64,000 nucleotides of DNA. Source: Paracoccaceae bacterium. Lineage in GTDB: Bacteria; Pseudomonadota; Alphaproteobacteria; Rhodobacterales; Rhodobacteraceae. The stretch is taken from positions 1-64,000 of the forward strand of contig JAJEHS010000006.1 of NCBI GenBank assembly GCA_022823605.1, read 5' to 3'. Each line of letters opens with the position of its first letter. The first letter of the stretch is position 1. The position numbers were made by a program, and so were the translations under genes. The notes beneath the pieces are model-generated. The model saw nothing but the letters and a program-made list of their open reading frames with translations, had not been told where the DNA came from and searched no databases. Below, piece by piece: positions 9,373 through 18,459 of this stretch.

Positions 9373-10230
9373 TTATATCGCTTTGTTAATGAGCCGAGCC
9401 ACTGGTCTGTAGAAGTCGGCGTCCTTCCAATAAGCGTTGTGTGACATTGGGTTCCACGAGGTAAACAGGCCACCCGCATTGATCGGAATATCCTTCAATT
9501 CTTTCTCAGCTTCCAACTCCTCGTATCCAGGACCGATGTCACGAAGCGGATAGCCAAGGATGTCGTCCTTGTCGTAGTAGTTTCGCCACCATGTCTTCAA
9601 GTAGTATTTCCGATATTTCGGAGTCGCTAGCGCAGTACCTGGTCGCTTGATCGGCATGACATCAGCGGGATCATAAGCGAAGGTGAACAGTGGAATGTTA
9701 CAGCCGAATGTAACAAACGCCATCGTTGTTCTCGCGTTACGAAAGTCGGTTAAAGGCCTCAACGGTTTCTTTTGCATGTCATAGAGATAGTTTGACATGA
9801 TGTGACCACCCAAGGAGTGCGCAAGGATGATCAGGCGCGCATCCTTATCGACATCTGGGTCGATGTTGAAATCATCCAGGGCCCTCTCGATCCGCCCATG
9901 AATTCTCTGGTAGGTGTCTGCTTTGGGGTCTGTTGAGATCAGGCGATAGGTTGCGGCATCCGAAATGTTCCGTGCCAGGAAGCCACGCATCTGATCGCCG
10001 CGTGTTCGCCTCCTGATCAGATGGAGGTATCGACCCTGCCGATTCTGCAGGATATCCGCCCAGAATCCCTCATGCCATGCAACATGGTTCTTGAATTTCT
10101 TTTTGCCAATTTCAGCGGCGACCAGATTGGCGAGAGCCTTTGAGAATGTGAGTGTTGAAGTGTTGGCGGGCGTTTTGGCACCTTGGCTGCCTACCCCGTG
10201 TACTGCAAGCACCGCGACGGATTTTCCCAT
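9373..10230 (-). CDS. Alpha/beta hydrolase of unknown substrate
   Basis: A 285-residue protein without a clear signal peptide. It begins with a hydrophobic strand and a possible oxyanion loop (AVLAVHGVGSQG), has the nucleophile elbow LAHSLGGHI, and a late histidine in NPMSHNAYW, the usual Ser-Asp-His arrangement of alpha/beta hydrolases. Lipase, esterase or thioesterase activity is possible, but nothing indicates the substrate. G+C is visibly higher than in its neighbours (near half by eye), with more CGC and GGC codons. It sits alone between a broken frame and a 250-base non-coding stretch. These points suggest horizontal acquisition. Confidence 0.85.
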   Translation of the reverse strand: MGKSVAVLAVHGVGSQGAKTPANTSTLTFSKALANLVAAEIGKKKFKNHVAWHEGFWADILQNRQGRYLHLIRRRTRGDQMRGFLARNISDAATYRLISTDPKADTYQRIHGRIERALDDFNIDPDVDKDARLIILAHSLGGHIMSNYLYDMQKKPLRPLTDFRNARTTMAFVTFGCNIPLFTFAYDPADVMPIKRPGTALATPKYRKYYLKTWWRNYYDKDDILGYPLRDIGPGYEELEAEKELKDIPINAGGLFTSWNPMSHNAYWKDADFYRPVARLINKAI

Positions 10231-10365
10231 GATCCTGTCCTCCTGTCACTAACTTCTTAAAAATACACACCAATATTAGTGATTTAAAAGGGGATTCTTA
10301 TGGGCCAAAATTGCAATAAGCTTTTTCATGATATCGAATCTCCAAGAGAAACACGTATAGTTTAT

Positions 10366-10388
10366 ACCACTTGGTCGAATTAAGTGGT
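10366..10388. repeat. Inverted repeat in the hydrolase upstream region
   Basis: ACCACTT (10366-10372) pairs with AAGTGGT (10382-10388) around a nine-base spacer. It lies in the 252-base gap between the hydrolase start and the end of the IalB-like gene. It could be an operator or a weak hairpin; there is no adjacent T-run on either strand. Confidence 0.35.
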
Positions 10389-10482
10389 CACCAACACACA
10401 AAATTCCTTCTTACCATCTACATTTAAAGTAATGGGTATCTCGCGCCCTGCTAAATTGTCAGCACATTTCAGATTAATTTGT

Positions 10483-11103
10483 TCATTGAACAGTTATCAA
10501 TTCGGGATTCTGCAGAATTTCAAAGGATTTGGTAAACCCGTCCAGTGAAATACGATACCCCAGTGGCTGGTCCGAATTAAATGCAAACAGGGTCATTATC
10601 ATTAGAGTGCCGTTTTTCATTTCTTCAACCTCTGAATTGAAGAAGGCCATACGGGCTACACAACCGGATTGCAAACAATAGTTAATTCGATAATTCCTTT
10701 GAGGACGGATATCGTCTACCTGCAGGTAAATACCCTGTTCAAGATTGGTACCCAATGGAGTAACTAATTGTGCATTGGCACTGATCAACGGATTTTGATT
10801 ATCAGCAGCAAAAATTTCAATTATTGCAGCCTGGGTTTCACCAGTTTCATCAAAGATTGGTTGAATCATGCTGCAAACTGTTTCCTTGCTTTCGCGATCA
10901 GTAATACAATTTACTACCCAGTCACCAACTTCGGAGTATTCCGGAACTACAGATCCGGTTGAAAAACCCCCACTGCTTTGGACAGCTTGTTCTGCTTCAC
11001 TGGCATCATCACTTTCGGATTGGGAATAGGCTGGTGCCAGGACCACACCATTCAGAAGGACAGTGAAAAGCACAAACGAAAAAGCTTTCTTAAATAATTT
11101 CAT
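10483..11103 (-). CDS. Invasion-associated locus B (IalB) family protein
   Basis: Exported protein of the IalB family, named from Bartonella but widespread in free-living alphaproteobacteria, where the role is unclear. The frame is open further upstream, but ATG at 11103 starts a standard signal peptide (MKLFKKAFSFVLFTVLL...PAYSQ) and has AGGGA nine bases before it, giving 206 residues. The mature part opens with an acidic Ser/Glu stretch. It then has WVVNCITD, ETVCSMIQP and the paired cysteines NYCLQSGCVARM, which probably form disulfides as in the family. It stands alone, on the same strand as the CNNM gene but 160 bases away. Confidence 0.88.
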   Translation of the reverse strand: MKLFKKAFSFVLFTVLLNGVVLAPAYSQSESDDASEAEQAVQSSGGFSTGSVVPEYSEVGDWVVNCITDRESKETVCSMIQPIFDETGETQAAIIEIFAADNQNPLISANAQLVTPLGTNLEQGIYLQVDDIRPQRNYRINYCLQSGCVARMAFFNSEVEEMKNGTLMIMTLFAFNSDQPLGYRISLDGFTKSFEILQNPELITVQ

Positions 11104-11267
11104 TTTTTTATCCCTAGAGAATTGAATTTCTTGATCAATTTGGTGTTGGGGGTACGAACCCTCTGACTGGTGATAGGTTTCAATTTGTTTGGAATCATAT
11201 ACAAATTCCAATATAACAAGTCCAGATATTACCCATAGAAAATAGAATGAGAATACCTGCAGCCTTT

Positions 11268-12605
11268 TTACGAATTATCGGTTTCTGCAATTTTCTGGAT
11301 ACGAATTTGGGTAACCCTGTTTCTTATTCTATCTACAATTTCAAATCTATAACCGAATATGGCAAAATTCTCACCCTTGACAGGGATGTATTTTATTTCG
11401 TTTATAACCAACCCGGCAAGAGTAACTGCCTGATCATCCGGAAGATCCAGATTCAACATCTTGTTGAACTCCCTTACAGGCAAGGCACCATCAACCAAAT
11501 ATACTCCCTGTGATACCTCTTTGAAGGGTTCCGATTGTTCCTGATCATATTCATCCTCGATCTCCCCAACGATTTCCTCGATGATATCTTCAAGAGTCAC
11601 TAAACCCTGAAGGGCGCCATATTCATCTACAACCAAGGCAAAATGTGTTCTTTTTTCCAAAAATTCCTGCATCAAAATTCCCAGGGGTGTCGTCTCAATG
11701 ACGAAATATGGTTCCTTCAGATTTGTATACCAATGCTCGCCTGGAGGAGTTGAAGATTCAATTTTTTCGTTTTGTCCCCAGTAATTACGATAAAGATCCT
11801 TGACATGTGCAATTTTGATTATATTCTCGGTTTCATCCTTGTACACGGGCAGGCGGGAATGAGGTGTTGTCATGCATTGGGCCAATATTTCCTCTATTGG
11901 ATCATCGGCATTCAGCATGTCGATCTCGGAACGATGCCGCATTACATCCTCCACCGATAGGCTTGAAATATCAAGCGCCCCCAGTACCCTTCTTTGATCC
12001 TCCTTGTCAAACATGCCTGTCGGTATTTCAAGCTCAATTCGTCCCTTGATTTCATCTTGTACATCCTCTAGGCTTTCGGACCTAGATTCCAAAAGGCCGA
12101 GTAGACGAAGAAAGGCTGTAACAAGGGCCTTGATAACAACGACGATGGGAGTGAAAATGAAAATAAACGGTAATATGAATCGTGAAGCTTTTTGCGAGGC
12201 TTCTTCCGGTCGGGCAATGGCATAGGTTTTTGGCAAGACTTCAGCAAAAATCAAAACTACCATTGTCATGACTATGGTTGTTATCAAGACGCCGGAATCA
12301 CCAAAAAGCAAGGTAAACAGATTTGTTGCGAGGGCTGTGGCAAGAATATTGACCAGATTGTTACCTACCAGAACACTGCTGATTAGGGTTTCCCGATCAT
12401 CAGTAATTTTCAAGGCCCTCTGAGCCCCCTTGCTTCCCTTTTCCGCCTGTGTCTTGAGCTTACCCCTTGAGGCTGAAGTCAAGGCAGTTTCGGAACCCGA
12501 AAACAATGCTGAAAATATAATTAGTACAATTATGGCTCCGGCATTTAGCCAGATAAATGCCTGAAGGTCGAAGTTGGTACCAGCAAGCCCCTCAAGATGT
12601 GTCAT
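11268..12605 (-). CDS. CNNM/CorC (HlyC/CorC) family CBS-domain membrane protein
   Basis: Inner-membrane protein of the CNNM/CorC family linked to Mg2+ or Co2+ transport. Residues 20-190 form the DUF21 membrane domain (FSALFSGSETALTSASRG, LVGNNLVNILATALATN). Two CBS domains follow (VMRHRSEIDML; SRLPVYKDETENIIKI; FALVVDEYGALQGLVTLEDIIEEIVGEI), then the C-terminal CorC_HlyC domain (LVDGALPVREFNKMLNLDLP). At 445 residues it is the full-length form. The order with xerD and aroK behind it is the Rhodobacterales arrangement. The transported ion cannot be told from sequence. Confidence 0.94.
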   Translation of the reverse strand: MTHLEGLAGTNFDLQAFIWLNAGAIIVLIIFSALFSGSETALTSASRGKLKTQAEKGSKGAQRALKITDDRETLISSVLVGNNLVNILATALATNLFTLLFGDSGVLITTIVMTMVVLIFAEVLPKTYAIARPEEASQKASRFILPFIFIFTPIVVVIKALVTAFLRLLGLLESRSESLEDVQDEIKGRIELEIPTGMFDKEDQRRVLGALDISSLSVEDVMRHRSEIDMLNADDPIEEILAQCMTTPHSRLPVYKDETENIIKIAHVKDLYRNYWGQNEKIESSTPPGEHWYTNLKEPYFVIETTPLGILMQEFLEKRTHFALVVDEYGALQGLVTLEDIIEEIVGEIEDEYDQEQSEPFKEVSQGVYLVDGALPVREFNKMLNLDLPDDQAVTLAGLVINEIKYIPVKGENFAIFGYRFEIVDRIRNRVTQIRIQKIAETDNS

Positions 12606-12654
12606 ATGAATTTCGAAACCTTGTATGAATAATTTGAATAGGATTTGTGGATTT

Positions 12655-13623
12655 TCAGTTTGGACTTTGTTTTACTTCTGCGATTTTAGGATTTTTAGAA
12701 AGAGGGTGTTTGGTCAGCACGGTATTTTTCAGATTTTCATCAACAACATGGGTATAAATTTCGGTAGTTCCAATCCCTTCATGCCCAAGCAACTCCTGAA
12801 TTACCTTGAGATCTGCACCATGAGTCAGCAGATGTGTGGCAAAGGTGTGCCTCAAGGTATGGGGTGAAACTTTTTCTGGAGGTATTCCTGCTGAACGGGC
12901 CAAATCCTTCATAAGGTTAAATACGCTAACTCTTGATAGGTGGCTATTACCCTTTGGTGAAGGAAAAAGAAAAGGGGAATTTGGAATTTTCCTTTTTTGT
13001 TTTTCAATTTCCTTGTGATTTCTTTCTTCAAGCCAATCGTGCAGTGCCATTTTTGCCTGCCGGGAAAGGGGGACAATCCTTTCCTTTGAACCCTTGCCCT
13101 TTATTAAGAAGAAGTCTGGTTTACCATTCACAATGCTCACCGGCAGTTCCACTAGTTCAGTAACCCTCATTCCGGAGGCATACAGAAGTTCTACTATGCA
13201 TAGATTTCGAGCCCGTTCATAGTCATTGCGACCATGGGATTTCGAGGCCTGTAATATTTTATTTACTTCGCCCTCAGTTAGATTTTTGGGTAGCAATTTA
13301 TGCTTTTTGGGGCTTTTCAACTTTTGTCCGGGAATGTCCCTTGTTATCCCCTCATCATGCAAAAAGATATAAAATTGCCTAATGGCTGATAATTTACGTG
13401 CCTGGGTTGATTTGGATACCAAGCCTTTCGTAAGTCCGTTCAGATATTTGGTTATATCCTCGGTATCTGCAGTTTCAAGTTCCTTTTCCCTTTTCTGCAA
13501 GTATTTGGCAAAAGCTGCAAGATCCCTTGTATAGGCCAAAGCAGTGTTCCTTGAAATCGACCGCTCAGCAATCAGCATTTCAATGAAATTGCTGATCTGA
13601 AATTCATCGATTGAGTTTTTCAT
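12655..13623 (-). CDS. xerD: Tyrosine recombinase XerD
   Basis: Site-specific recombinase that, with XerC, resolves chromosome dimers at dif. The N-terminal SAM-like core-binding domain (SISRNTALAYTRDLAAF) is followed by the catalytic domain with Arg in ASGMRVTEL, Lys in KGKGSKERIVPL, HTLRHTFATHLL, and LGHEGIGTTEIYTHV carrying the nucleophile Tyr. ATG 13623 is the likely start (322 residues) and overlaps the end of the preceding gene by 20 bases; the frame is open 18 codons further up. It is in a chromosomal housekeeping context and is not an integrase of a mobile element. Confidence 0.93.
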   Translation of the reverse strand: MKNSIDEFQISNFIEMLIAERSISRNTALAYTRDLAAFAKYLQKREKELETADTEDITKYLNGLTKGLVSKSTQARKLSAIRQFYIFLHDEGITRDIPGQKLKSPKKHKLLPKNLTEGEVNKILQASKSHGRNDYERARNLCIVELLYASGMRVTELVELPVSIVNGKPDFFLIKGKGSKERIVPLSRQAKMALHDWLEERNHKEIEKQKRKIPNSPFLFPSPKGNSHLSRVSVFNLMKDLARSAGIPPEKVSPHTLRHTFATHLLTHGADLKVIQELLGHEGIGTTEIYTHVVDENLKNTVLTKHPLSKNPKIAEVKQSPN

Positions 13624-15118
13624 TTTCAATAACCAAAATTTGTATTGATATCTCCCTTGCAATTTGCTCAAGCCCAAGGACAGTCAACCCAGCGAGTGCT
13701 CTCCTGATTTCATTTGGACTGGTTTGATTGACATTCTGTAGTATTGCTAGAATCTCCAGTACAGCCTCACCAAATTTTCCCTGGTTTGCCATGACAACTA
13801 AATCATCCTCCAGATCGGTTTCTGTCAATCCGGAAATAATACCCTGCTGTAGAGGAGTAGAAGCTATTGCATTCTCCAGATTACCGCTTCGAAGGGAGAA
13901 CAGGAAATTCTCCTCACGGTTGGAAGGGGACATTATTTCCAAGTCCTCAGAAAGGAAGGGGAAAAGGATTGCCGGTGAATAATGACCGGGTGCAATTCGT
14001 CCAAACTCCACGATATGTGGAATTATTCTGGGAATGAAATATTCAATATACTTGACACTTAACCCCACCTGTTCCATCAAGAAATATCCATTCAGAAACA
14101 ATTCCTTTATTTTAATCGTATCCTGCATGACAATTGCTTTTTCCAGTGCTTGAATCAGCCTGACCCTTTCCCACACCCCATCAGCTGAGGAGGGCTTTGA
14201 TTCAGTATAGGCTACCAATAGCGATTCAAAAGGTTGGGAATTTGAACGTACCAGTTTTTCAAGCGATTCAATTCTTGATTTCCATTCCGGGCTGGAGTCT
14301 TTCAAATGGAAAGCCAGGGATGGTTCGATATCATGATGATAAAAGTAAAATCCACTATCCTTCAACATTCTGAAAAGAAGGGGGGTAAGTTGTACGAATT
14401 CCTGATTGGCGATACTCAGAGCAAGTTCAGGGAATAGGAATATGGTGACAATTTGTTCTTCCTGGGAAGTAAAATCGCCAATGGTTTTAGCTGCTTCAAA
14501 AACAAGGTCAGCGTTTTTCCATTCACCCAGTCTTACAAAACAATAGATTTGATGCGTATATGAAGGAACTTCAATCGTCTTGTTCTTGATACCCGAACAA
14601 GGGATGTGTTCGGTATTGGTCAACAAGGCTATATCAAATCTTCGGATATCCAATTCCTTGCCCTTGCCACCAGACCTGTCCATCAATTCATTCGCCTGCT
14701 CAAGCGCTCCCAGCTCAATCAATTTATCCACCCGTGCCAAAAAAAGCTCACCTTCACCACTGGAATCCCAAGTTGGATTGGCTTCTGCCAACAATAAAAC
14801 ATAGAATAATTCCAGGGCTGCAGGGACAAGGCTGTCTTGAATATTGGAAATTTTGTTTTGAATCACATTCAATCGTGAACTTCCCCAAAGGTTATTGGGA
14901 AAGCCGGAGACGCCACTCGGTATCAATCCAACAGCATCAATGTTAATACCTACAATCGGCTCCGATTCAATCTCAAACTGGAATTCTCTCTCAGAAGGGG
15001 TTTCGAAATCCAAAATACTACTGCCAGGTACTAGTGGAACTTCCTCCTGGGCTACGAGTGAAGTGTCGGCAAGGAAAATAATGGGCAAGAAAAAAAGTAA
15101 AGGGTATTTAGTCAACAT
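13604..15118 (-). CDS. Conserved exported protein of unknown function
   Basis: A 504-residue protein with an N-terminal signal segment (YPLLFFLPIIFLADTSLVAQ), so it is probably periplasmic. The rest is rich in short helices with regular Leu/Ala spacing (ELGALEQANELMDRSG, RLGEWKNADLVFEAAKTIG), resembling helical-repeat (TPR/SEL-like) solenoids, but I cannot assign a named domain. It lies between xerD and a 45-codon membrane gene and overlaps both, so the three are translationally linked. The same slot is filled by an uncharacterised protein in Rhodobacterales, as I recall. Function unknown. Confidence 0.85.
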   Translation of the reverse strand: MLTKYPLLFFLPIIFLADTSLVAQEEVPLVPGSSILDFETPSEREFQFEIESEPIVGINIDAVGLIPSGVSGFPNNLWGSSRLNVIQNKISNIQDSLVPAALELFYVLLLAEANPTWDSSGEGELFLARVDKLIELGALEQANELMDRSGGKGKELDIRRFDIALLTNTEHIPCSGIKNKTIEVPSYTHQIYCFVRLGEWKNADLVFEAAKTIGDFTSQEEQIVTIFLFPELALSIANQEFVQLTPLLFRMLKDSGFYFYHHDIEPSLAFHLKDSSPEWKSRIESLEKLVRSNSQPFESLLVAYTESKPSSADGVWERVRLIQALEKAIVMQDTIKIKELFLNGYFLMEQVGLSVKYIEYFIPRIIPHIVEFGRIAPGHYSPAILFPFLSEDLEIMSPSNREENFLFSLRSGNLENAIASTPLQQGIISGLTETDLEDDLVVMANQGKFGEAVLEILAILQNVNQTSPNEIRRALAGLTVLGLEQIAREISIQILVIENEKLNR

Positions 15119-15245
15119 TTACTTCAATGGGTACAACTAGGCTTCCCTCGGGCGGGTTTATATTGCCTAGGTAAGAATACCCAACTAATCCCCCGAAAAG
15201 TAAAAGTAAAATAAGGAATAATATGAAAATCAGTCTTCTAAACAA
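15108..15245 (-). CDS. 45-residue single-span membrane protein
   Basis: A small gene below common ORF length cut-offs. TTG 15245 directly follows an in-frame stop and has GAGG (complement of CCTC at 15256-15259) ten bases upstream. The product starts with basic residues (MFRRL), has one long hydrophobic helix (about residues 5-23), then GYSYLGNINPPEGSLVVPIEV. The -GYSYLG-N-x-P- pattern after a membrane anchor recalls a small conserved protein seen at this locus in Rhodobacterales (from memory). Its stop overlaps the start of the exported unknown protein by 11 bases, typical of coupled genes. Function unknown. Confidence 0.75.
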   Translation of the reverse strand: MFRRLIFILFLILLLLFGGLVGYSYLGNINPPEGSLVVPIEVNVD

Positions 15246-15490
15246 TTATTTGAATCCTCAAGAATTAAGTGAGTTCCAAAAATTAGCATCAAAATAATTT
15301 AATCAAATACATTTTGGTTTAAACTTCCAAACAACCAGATTCGAGAGTTTGAATAAAGGGGCCAAACCGATAGAATTCAAAAAATGCAATAAACATATCT
15401 TTTGCATAATATTTATATGAAACCTGTTCGGTTAGGTATAACAAAATCATGTTCAACACATCATAAAATAGTTTTCTTGAAAGTTGCACT

Positions 15491-16033
15491 TTGAAATCAT
15501 CAGGACTTAAACAACCGATCGTACTTGTCGGAATGATGGGGGTAGGAAAAACTTATTTAGGATCAAGGCTTGCTACTGCCTTTTCGGTTGAATTTATTGA
15601 TACAGATAAAATTATCGAGAATTCCGAATCCCTTACAATAACCCAGATCTTTGCTAATCAAGGTGAACAATATTTTCGGAATCTTGAGTATCATACCATT
15701 AAAAACATCCTGAAAAGCAGAGGAATGGTCGTGGCTGTTGGTGGAGGGGCCTATACTTTCAAGAGAAACAGGGAAATCATTGATGATATCGGAATCTCGA
15801 TTTGGCTTGATGCTGAACCGGAAACTATATTTAGGCGAATTTCCGGTGAAGGTAATCGCCCCTTGTTGGAGGGTGACAATACACTGTTAAAAATCCGCAC
15901 GTTACGGGAACAGAGAAAAAATGACTACAATAAGTCGATGTTAAGATTTCAAACTGATTCGGGTATTTCGACCGAGGATCTGGTTTTTCGAATGAAGGAT
16001 CAAATTTCCACTTTTGCGGCAGATAAAGTATGA
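15491..16033 (+). CDS. aroK: Shikimate kinase
   Basis: Phosphorylates shikimate at the 3-hydroxyl with ATP in the aromatic amino-acid pathway. The Walker A motif GMMGVGKT is at residues 14-21, the shikimate-binding FIDTDKIIE follows, then the VAVGGGAYT loop and the LID segment GNRPLL. The length of 180 is normal. The start must be the TTG at 15491, because the first in-frame ATG codons are inside the P-loop. It is followed by aroB, the usual alphaproteobacterial pair. The 245-base upstream gap is AT-rich and must hold the divergent promoters, though no hexamer pair stands out. Confidence 0.96.
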   Translation: MKSSGLKQPIVLVGMMGVGKTYLGSRLATAFSVEFIDTDKIIENSESLTITQIFANQGEQYFRNLEYHTIKNILKSRGMVVAVGGGAYTFKRNREIIDDIGISIWLDAEPETIFRRISGEGNRPLLEGDNTLLKIRTLREQRKNDYNKSMLRFQTDSGISTEDLVFRMKDQISTFAADKV

Positions 16034-16043
16034 TGGTAGCGTT

Positions 16044-17162
16044 GTGTTGAAATACGAGTTCAAAAGAGTTGGTGTTAACCTTGGTCCCAGGTCATACAAC
16101 ATAAACATAGGGCATGGTCTGCTGGATAATGCCAGTGATTTTATCAAGCCACTCCTTCCTCGTGCCAAAACCGTGATAATAACGGATCGTTTCGTATACG
16201 ATAATCATTATCCACGTCTGAAAGAAAATCTTGAGTATCAGAATATACACTGTGATTCCATTGTTCTTGATCAAGGTGAAAGAACCAAATCCTGGAAGCA
16301 TCTGGAATATATTGTAGAACAGCTCCTTGCAAAAAAGATCGAAAGAAATGATCCCATTATTGGATTTGGAGGAGGGGTTATCGGGGACATAACCGGTTTT
16401 GCTGCGGCAATAACAAGGCGTGGTGTTCCATTCATTCAAATTCCCACAACACTGTTGGCACAAGTAGATAGCTCGGTAGGTGGAAAAACAAGCATCAATT
16501 CAAGCCAGGGAAAAAACCTTGTTGGTGCCATTTATCAACCAAGTCTGGTTTTATCTGACCTATCTGTGCTTGATACATTGTCCAAGAGGGATTTCATAGC
16601 CGGTTATGGTGAAGTCCTGAAATACAGTTTATTGGGTGACAAGGATTTCTACGAATGGCTGGATGATCATACCGATGAAATCAAGCAGCTTGATCATGAA
16701 ACCATGGGGACCATTGTAAAAAGATCCTGCGAGATAAAAGCGTATTTTGTATCAAACGATGAAAGAGAGCATGGAATCAGGGCGAAGTTGAATTTGGGAC
16801 ATACCTTTGGCCATGCCTTGGAAACCGCTACCGGATACAGTGATACAATTTTGCATGGCGAAGCCATTGCAATTGGTTACAAGCTTGCTTTTGAACTTTC
16901 CTGCATGGCTGGTCATTGCCAACAGGATGATGTGAACCGGGTTACCAATCACATGAATGAAATGGGAATGCTGGATGCCCTGAAAAACCTTGAAGGAAAT
17001 CTTCCCTCGACCGATGATATGATCGAGATCATGAAGCAGGACAAGAAAGCCCAGGGAGGAGTGCTTAATTTTATCCTCGTGAACGGGATAGGCGATTCCT
17101 TCGTAACTAATCAGGTGGATATGGGTATGGTTCGCGAAGTCTTGGAGGAAAACCTCCCATAA
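16044..17162 (+). CDS. aroB: 3-dehydroquinate synthase
   Basis: NAD- and metal-dependent conversion of DAHP to 3-dehydroquinate, second step of the shikimate pathway. Family signatures are clear: GFGGGVIGDITGFAAA, QIPTTLLAQVDSSVGGKT, GYGEVLKYSLL, and the metal-binding NLGHTFGHALE. GTG 16044 leaves a normal N-terminus before the first strand (VNLGPRSYNINIG); TTG 16014 (overlapping aroK by 20 bases) and TTG 16047 are alternatives. The 372-residue product fits the family. Transcribed with aroK. Confidence 0.95.
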   Translation: MLKYEFKRVGVNLGPRSYNINIGHGLLDNASDFIKPLLPRAKTVIITDRFVYDNHYPRLKENLEYQNIHCDSIVLDQGERTKSWKHLEYIVEQLLAKKIERNDPIIGFGGGVIGDITGFAAAITRRGVPFIQIPTTLLAQVDSSVGGKTSINSSQGKNLVGAIYQPSLVLSDLSVLDTLSKRDFIAGYGEVLKYSLLGDKDFYEWLDDHTDEIKQLDHETMGTIVKRSCEIKAYFVSNDEREHGIRAKLNLGHTFGHALETATGYSDTILHGEAIAIGYKLAFELSCMAGHCQQDDVNRVTNHMNEMGMLDALKNLEGNLPSTDDMIEIMKQDKKAQGGVLNFILVNGIGDSFVTNQVDMGMVREVLEENLP

Positions 17163-17163
17163 A

Positions 17164-17180
17164 CATGGCAGACCGCCATG
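17164..17180. terminator. Weak hairpin between convergent aroB and radical SAM genes
   Basis: CATGGC (17164-17169) and GCCATG (17175-17180) form a six-base stem with a five-base loop in the 36-base convergent gap. The plus side is followed by an AT-rich stretch but not a clean T-run, so terminator function is uncertain. Confidence 0.3.
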
Positions 17181-17198
17181 ATATATTAGATTAACAAT

Positions 17199-18188
17199 CT
17201 ATTCCTTGGGTTTGCAGGAAGCCCCGCCAAGTACACAAAATTGTGAACAGAACTTATGGTTGAGGAAAACAGGTTTTTCAGCCTCGGCCAGGGTTTCACC
17301 CATTTCAAATTCTTCGGAATAGGGCAATAATGTACATGAAACGACCACCGGATTTTCAGAATTGCGTCGCTTTACCACCATTCTAGAGGAAGAGCACATA
17401 ATTTCAGTAGGTTTCTTGTTTAGAATCTTCCAACATGAAGTTGTGATTTCCGTCGCATCTCTTGTTACGTCCATTTCGGGGAACAAGACCAATTGATTGG
17501 GATCGTAAGGATCAACCTTTAGATCATGCTTAATGATAAAGCGTTCAAATCCCTTTCTGGATTGAGTTTCATTCTCGTTCCAATACATTCGGCCAGCTAT
17601 GGCAATCTGAAAACCGTTCATGGAAAGCCACTCCAGCCCCTTGATGGCAATCTGAAATGATCCCTTGCCCCTTATAAAATCGTGCTTTCTCTCATCGTAA
17701 TGGTCAAGTGAAACCCGTAAAATCAGTTGTTCTCCATAATTCTCTTGAATTTCCAACAAACTGGCCATGATTTTGGGTCTCATCATGGGACGCATGGCAT
17801 TTGTCAGCACCAGCAGCTGATATCCGCGAGAAAGTATGTCGGCGACAATTTCGATGATATCGAAATTCATAAATGGTTCACCACCAGTTAGCCCGATTGT
17901 TTCTATCGGCCATTTGCGGGTTTCGATCTGGTCAAGAAAGGAATTTACCTCGTCTGCTGATATATAAACCAGCCGATCATTTTGGGGAGAGCTTTCGATA
18001 TAGCAATTCTTGCAGGTAATATTACACAAGGTACCTGTGTTGAACCAAAGAGTATCCGGCTTGTTCAATGGAACAAAGGCTCTTTGTGCACCATCAGCCG
18101 TATAGTACCTGTTTGAAAATTTGGGAATCCACTTCCGGGAAGTGGTTTTTACTACTTCCTCAACGGCAAATTCATTAAAATGATCCAT
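17199..18188 (-). CDS. Radical SAM protein of unknown reaction
   Basis: A 329-residue radical SAM enzyme. The [4Fe-4S] cluster motif is CNITCKNCYIESS (C-x3-C-x2-C), followed by the SAM-binding LTGGEPFMNF. A C-terminal cysteine group (CSQFCVLGGASC) and CWKI and SCTLLPY further up could bind an auxiliary cluster, as in SPASM/twitch proteins. ATG 18188 is the chosen start; GTG 18200 is also in frame. It stands alone, convergent with aroB and divergent from zwf, with no peptide or partner gene nearby. The substrate cannot be guessed from context. Confidence 0.88.
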   Translation of the reverse strand: MDHFNEFAVEEVVKTTSRKWIPKFSNRYYTADGAQRAFVPLNKPDTLWFNTGTLCNITCKNCYIESSPQNDRLVYISADEVNSFLDQIETRKWPIETIGLTGGEPFMNFDIIEIVADILSRGYQLLVLTNAMRPMMRPKIMASLLEIQENYGEQLILRVSLDHYDERKHDFIRGKGSFQIAIKGLEWLSMNGFQIAIAGRMYWNENETQSRKGFERFIIKHDLKVDPYDPNQLVLFPEMDVTRDATEITTSCWKILNKKPTEIMCSSSRMVVKRRNSENPVVVSCTLLPYSEEFEMGETLAEAEKPVFLNHKFCSQFCVLGGASCKPKE

Positions 18189-18459
18189 TATTGATACCAC
18201 TCAACAGCTCTAATGCAATATAGGAAAATTCGCTCGCACAATGAAAAAAGCGAATTTACACATCGTTAGTCAATTGCAATGAAGATATTCCTTTCACCTT
18301 TATACTATTTCATTGTTTAATTGTATTTTAGCCTATCTTTTACAACTGTACCCTTAAATTATTGGGTTTGATAATTTCTAGGCAATTACCAACCATCTTT
18401 AAAATAATCGAGAAGTACACACTTTACTATTTCCAAAAATTAACAAACAGGCATTCACT

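Noticed and set aside
12655-13623. Phage or island integrase
   Set aside because: The tyrosine recombinase matches XerD in length and context (CNNM gene and aroK neighbours), with no attachment-site repeats or phage genes.
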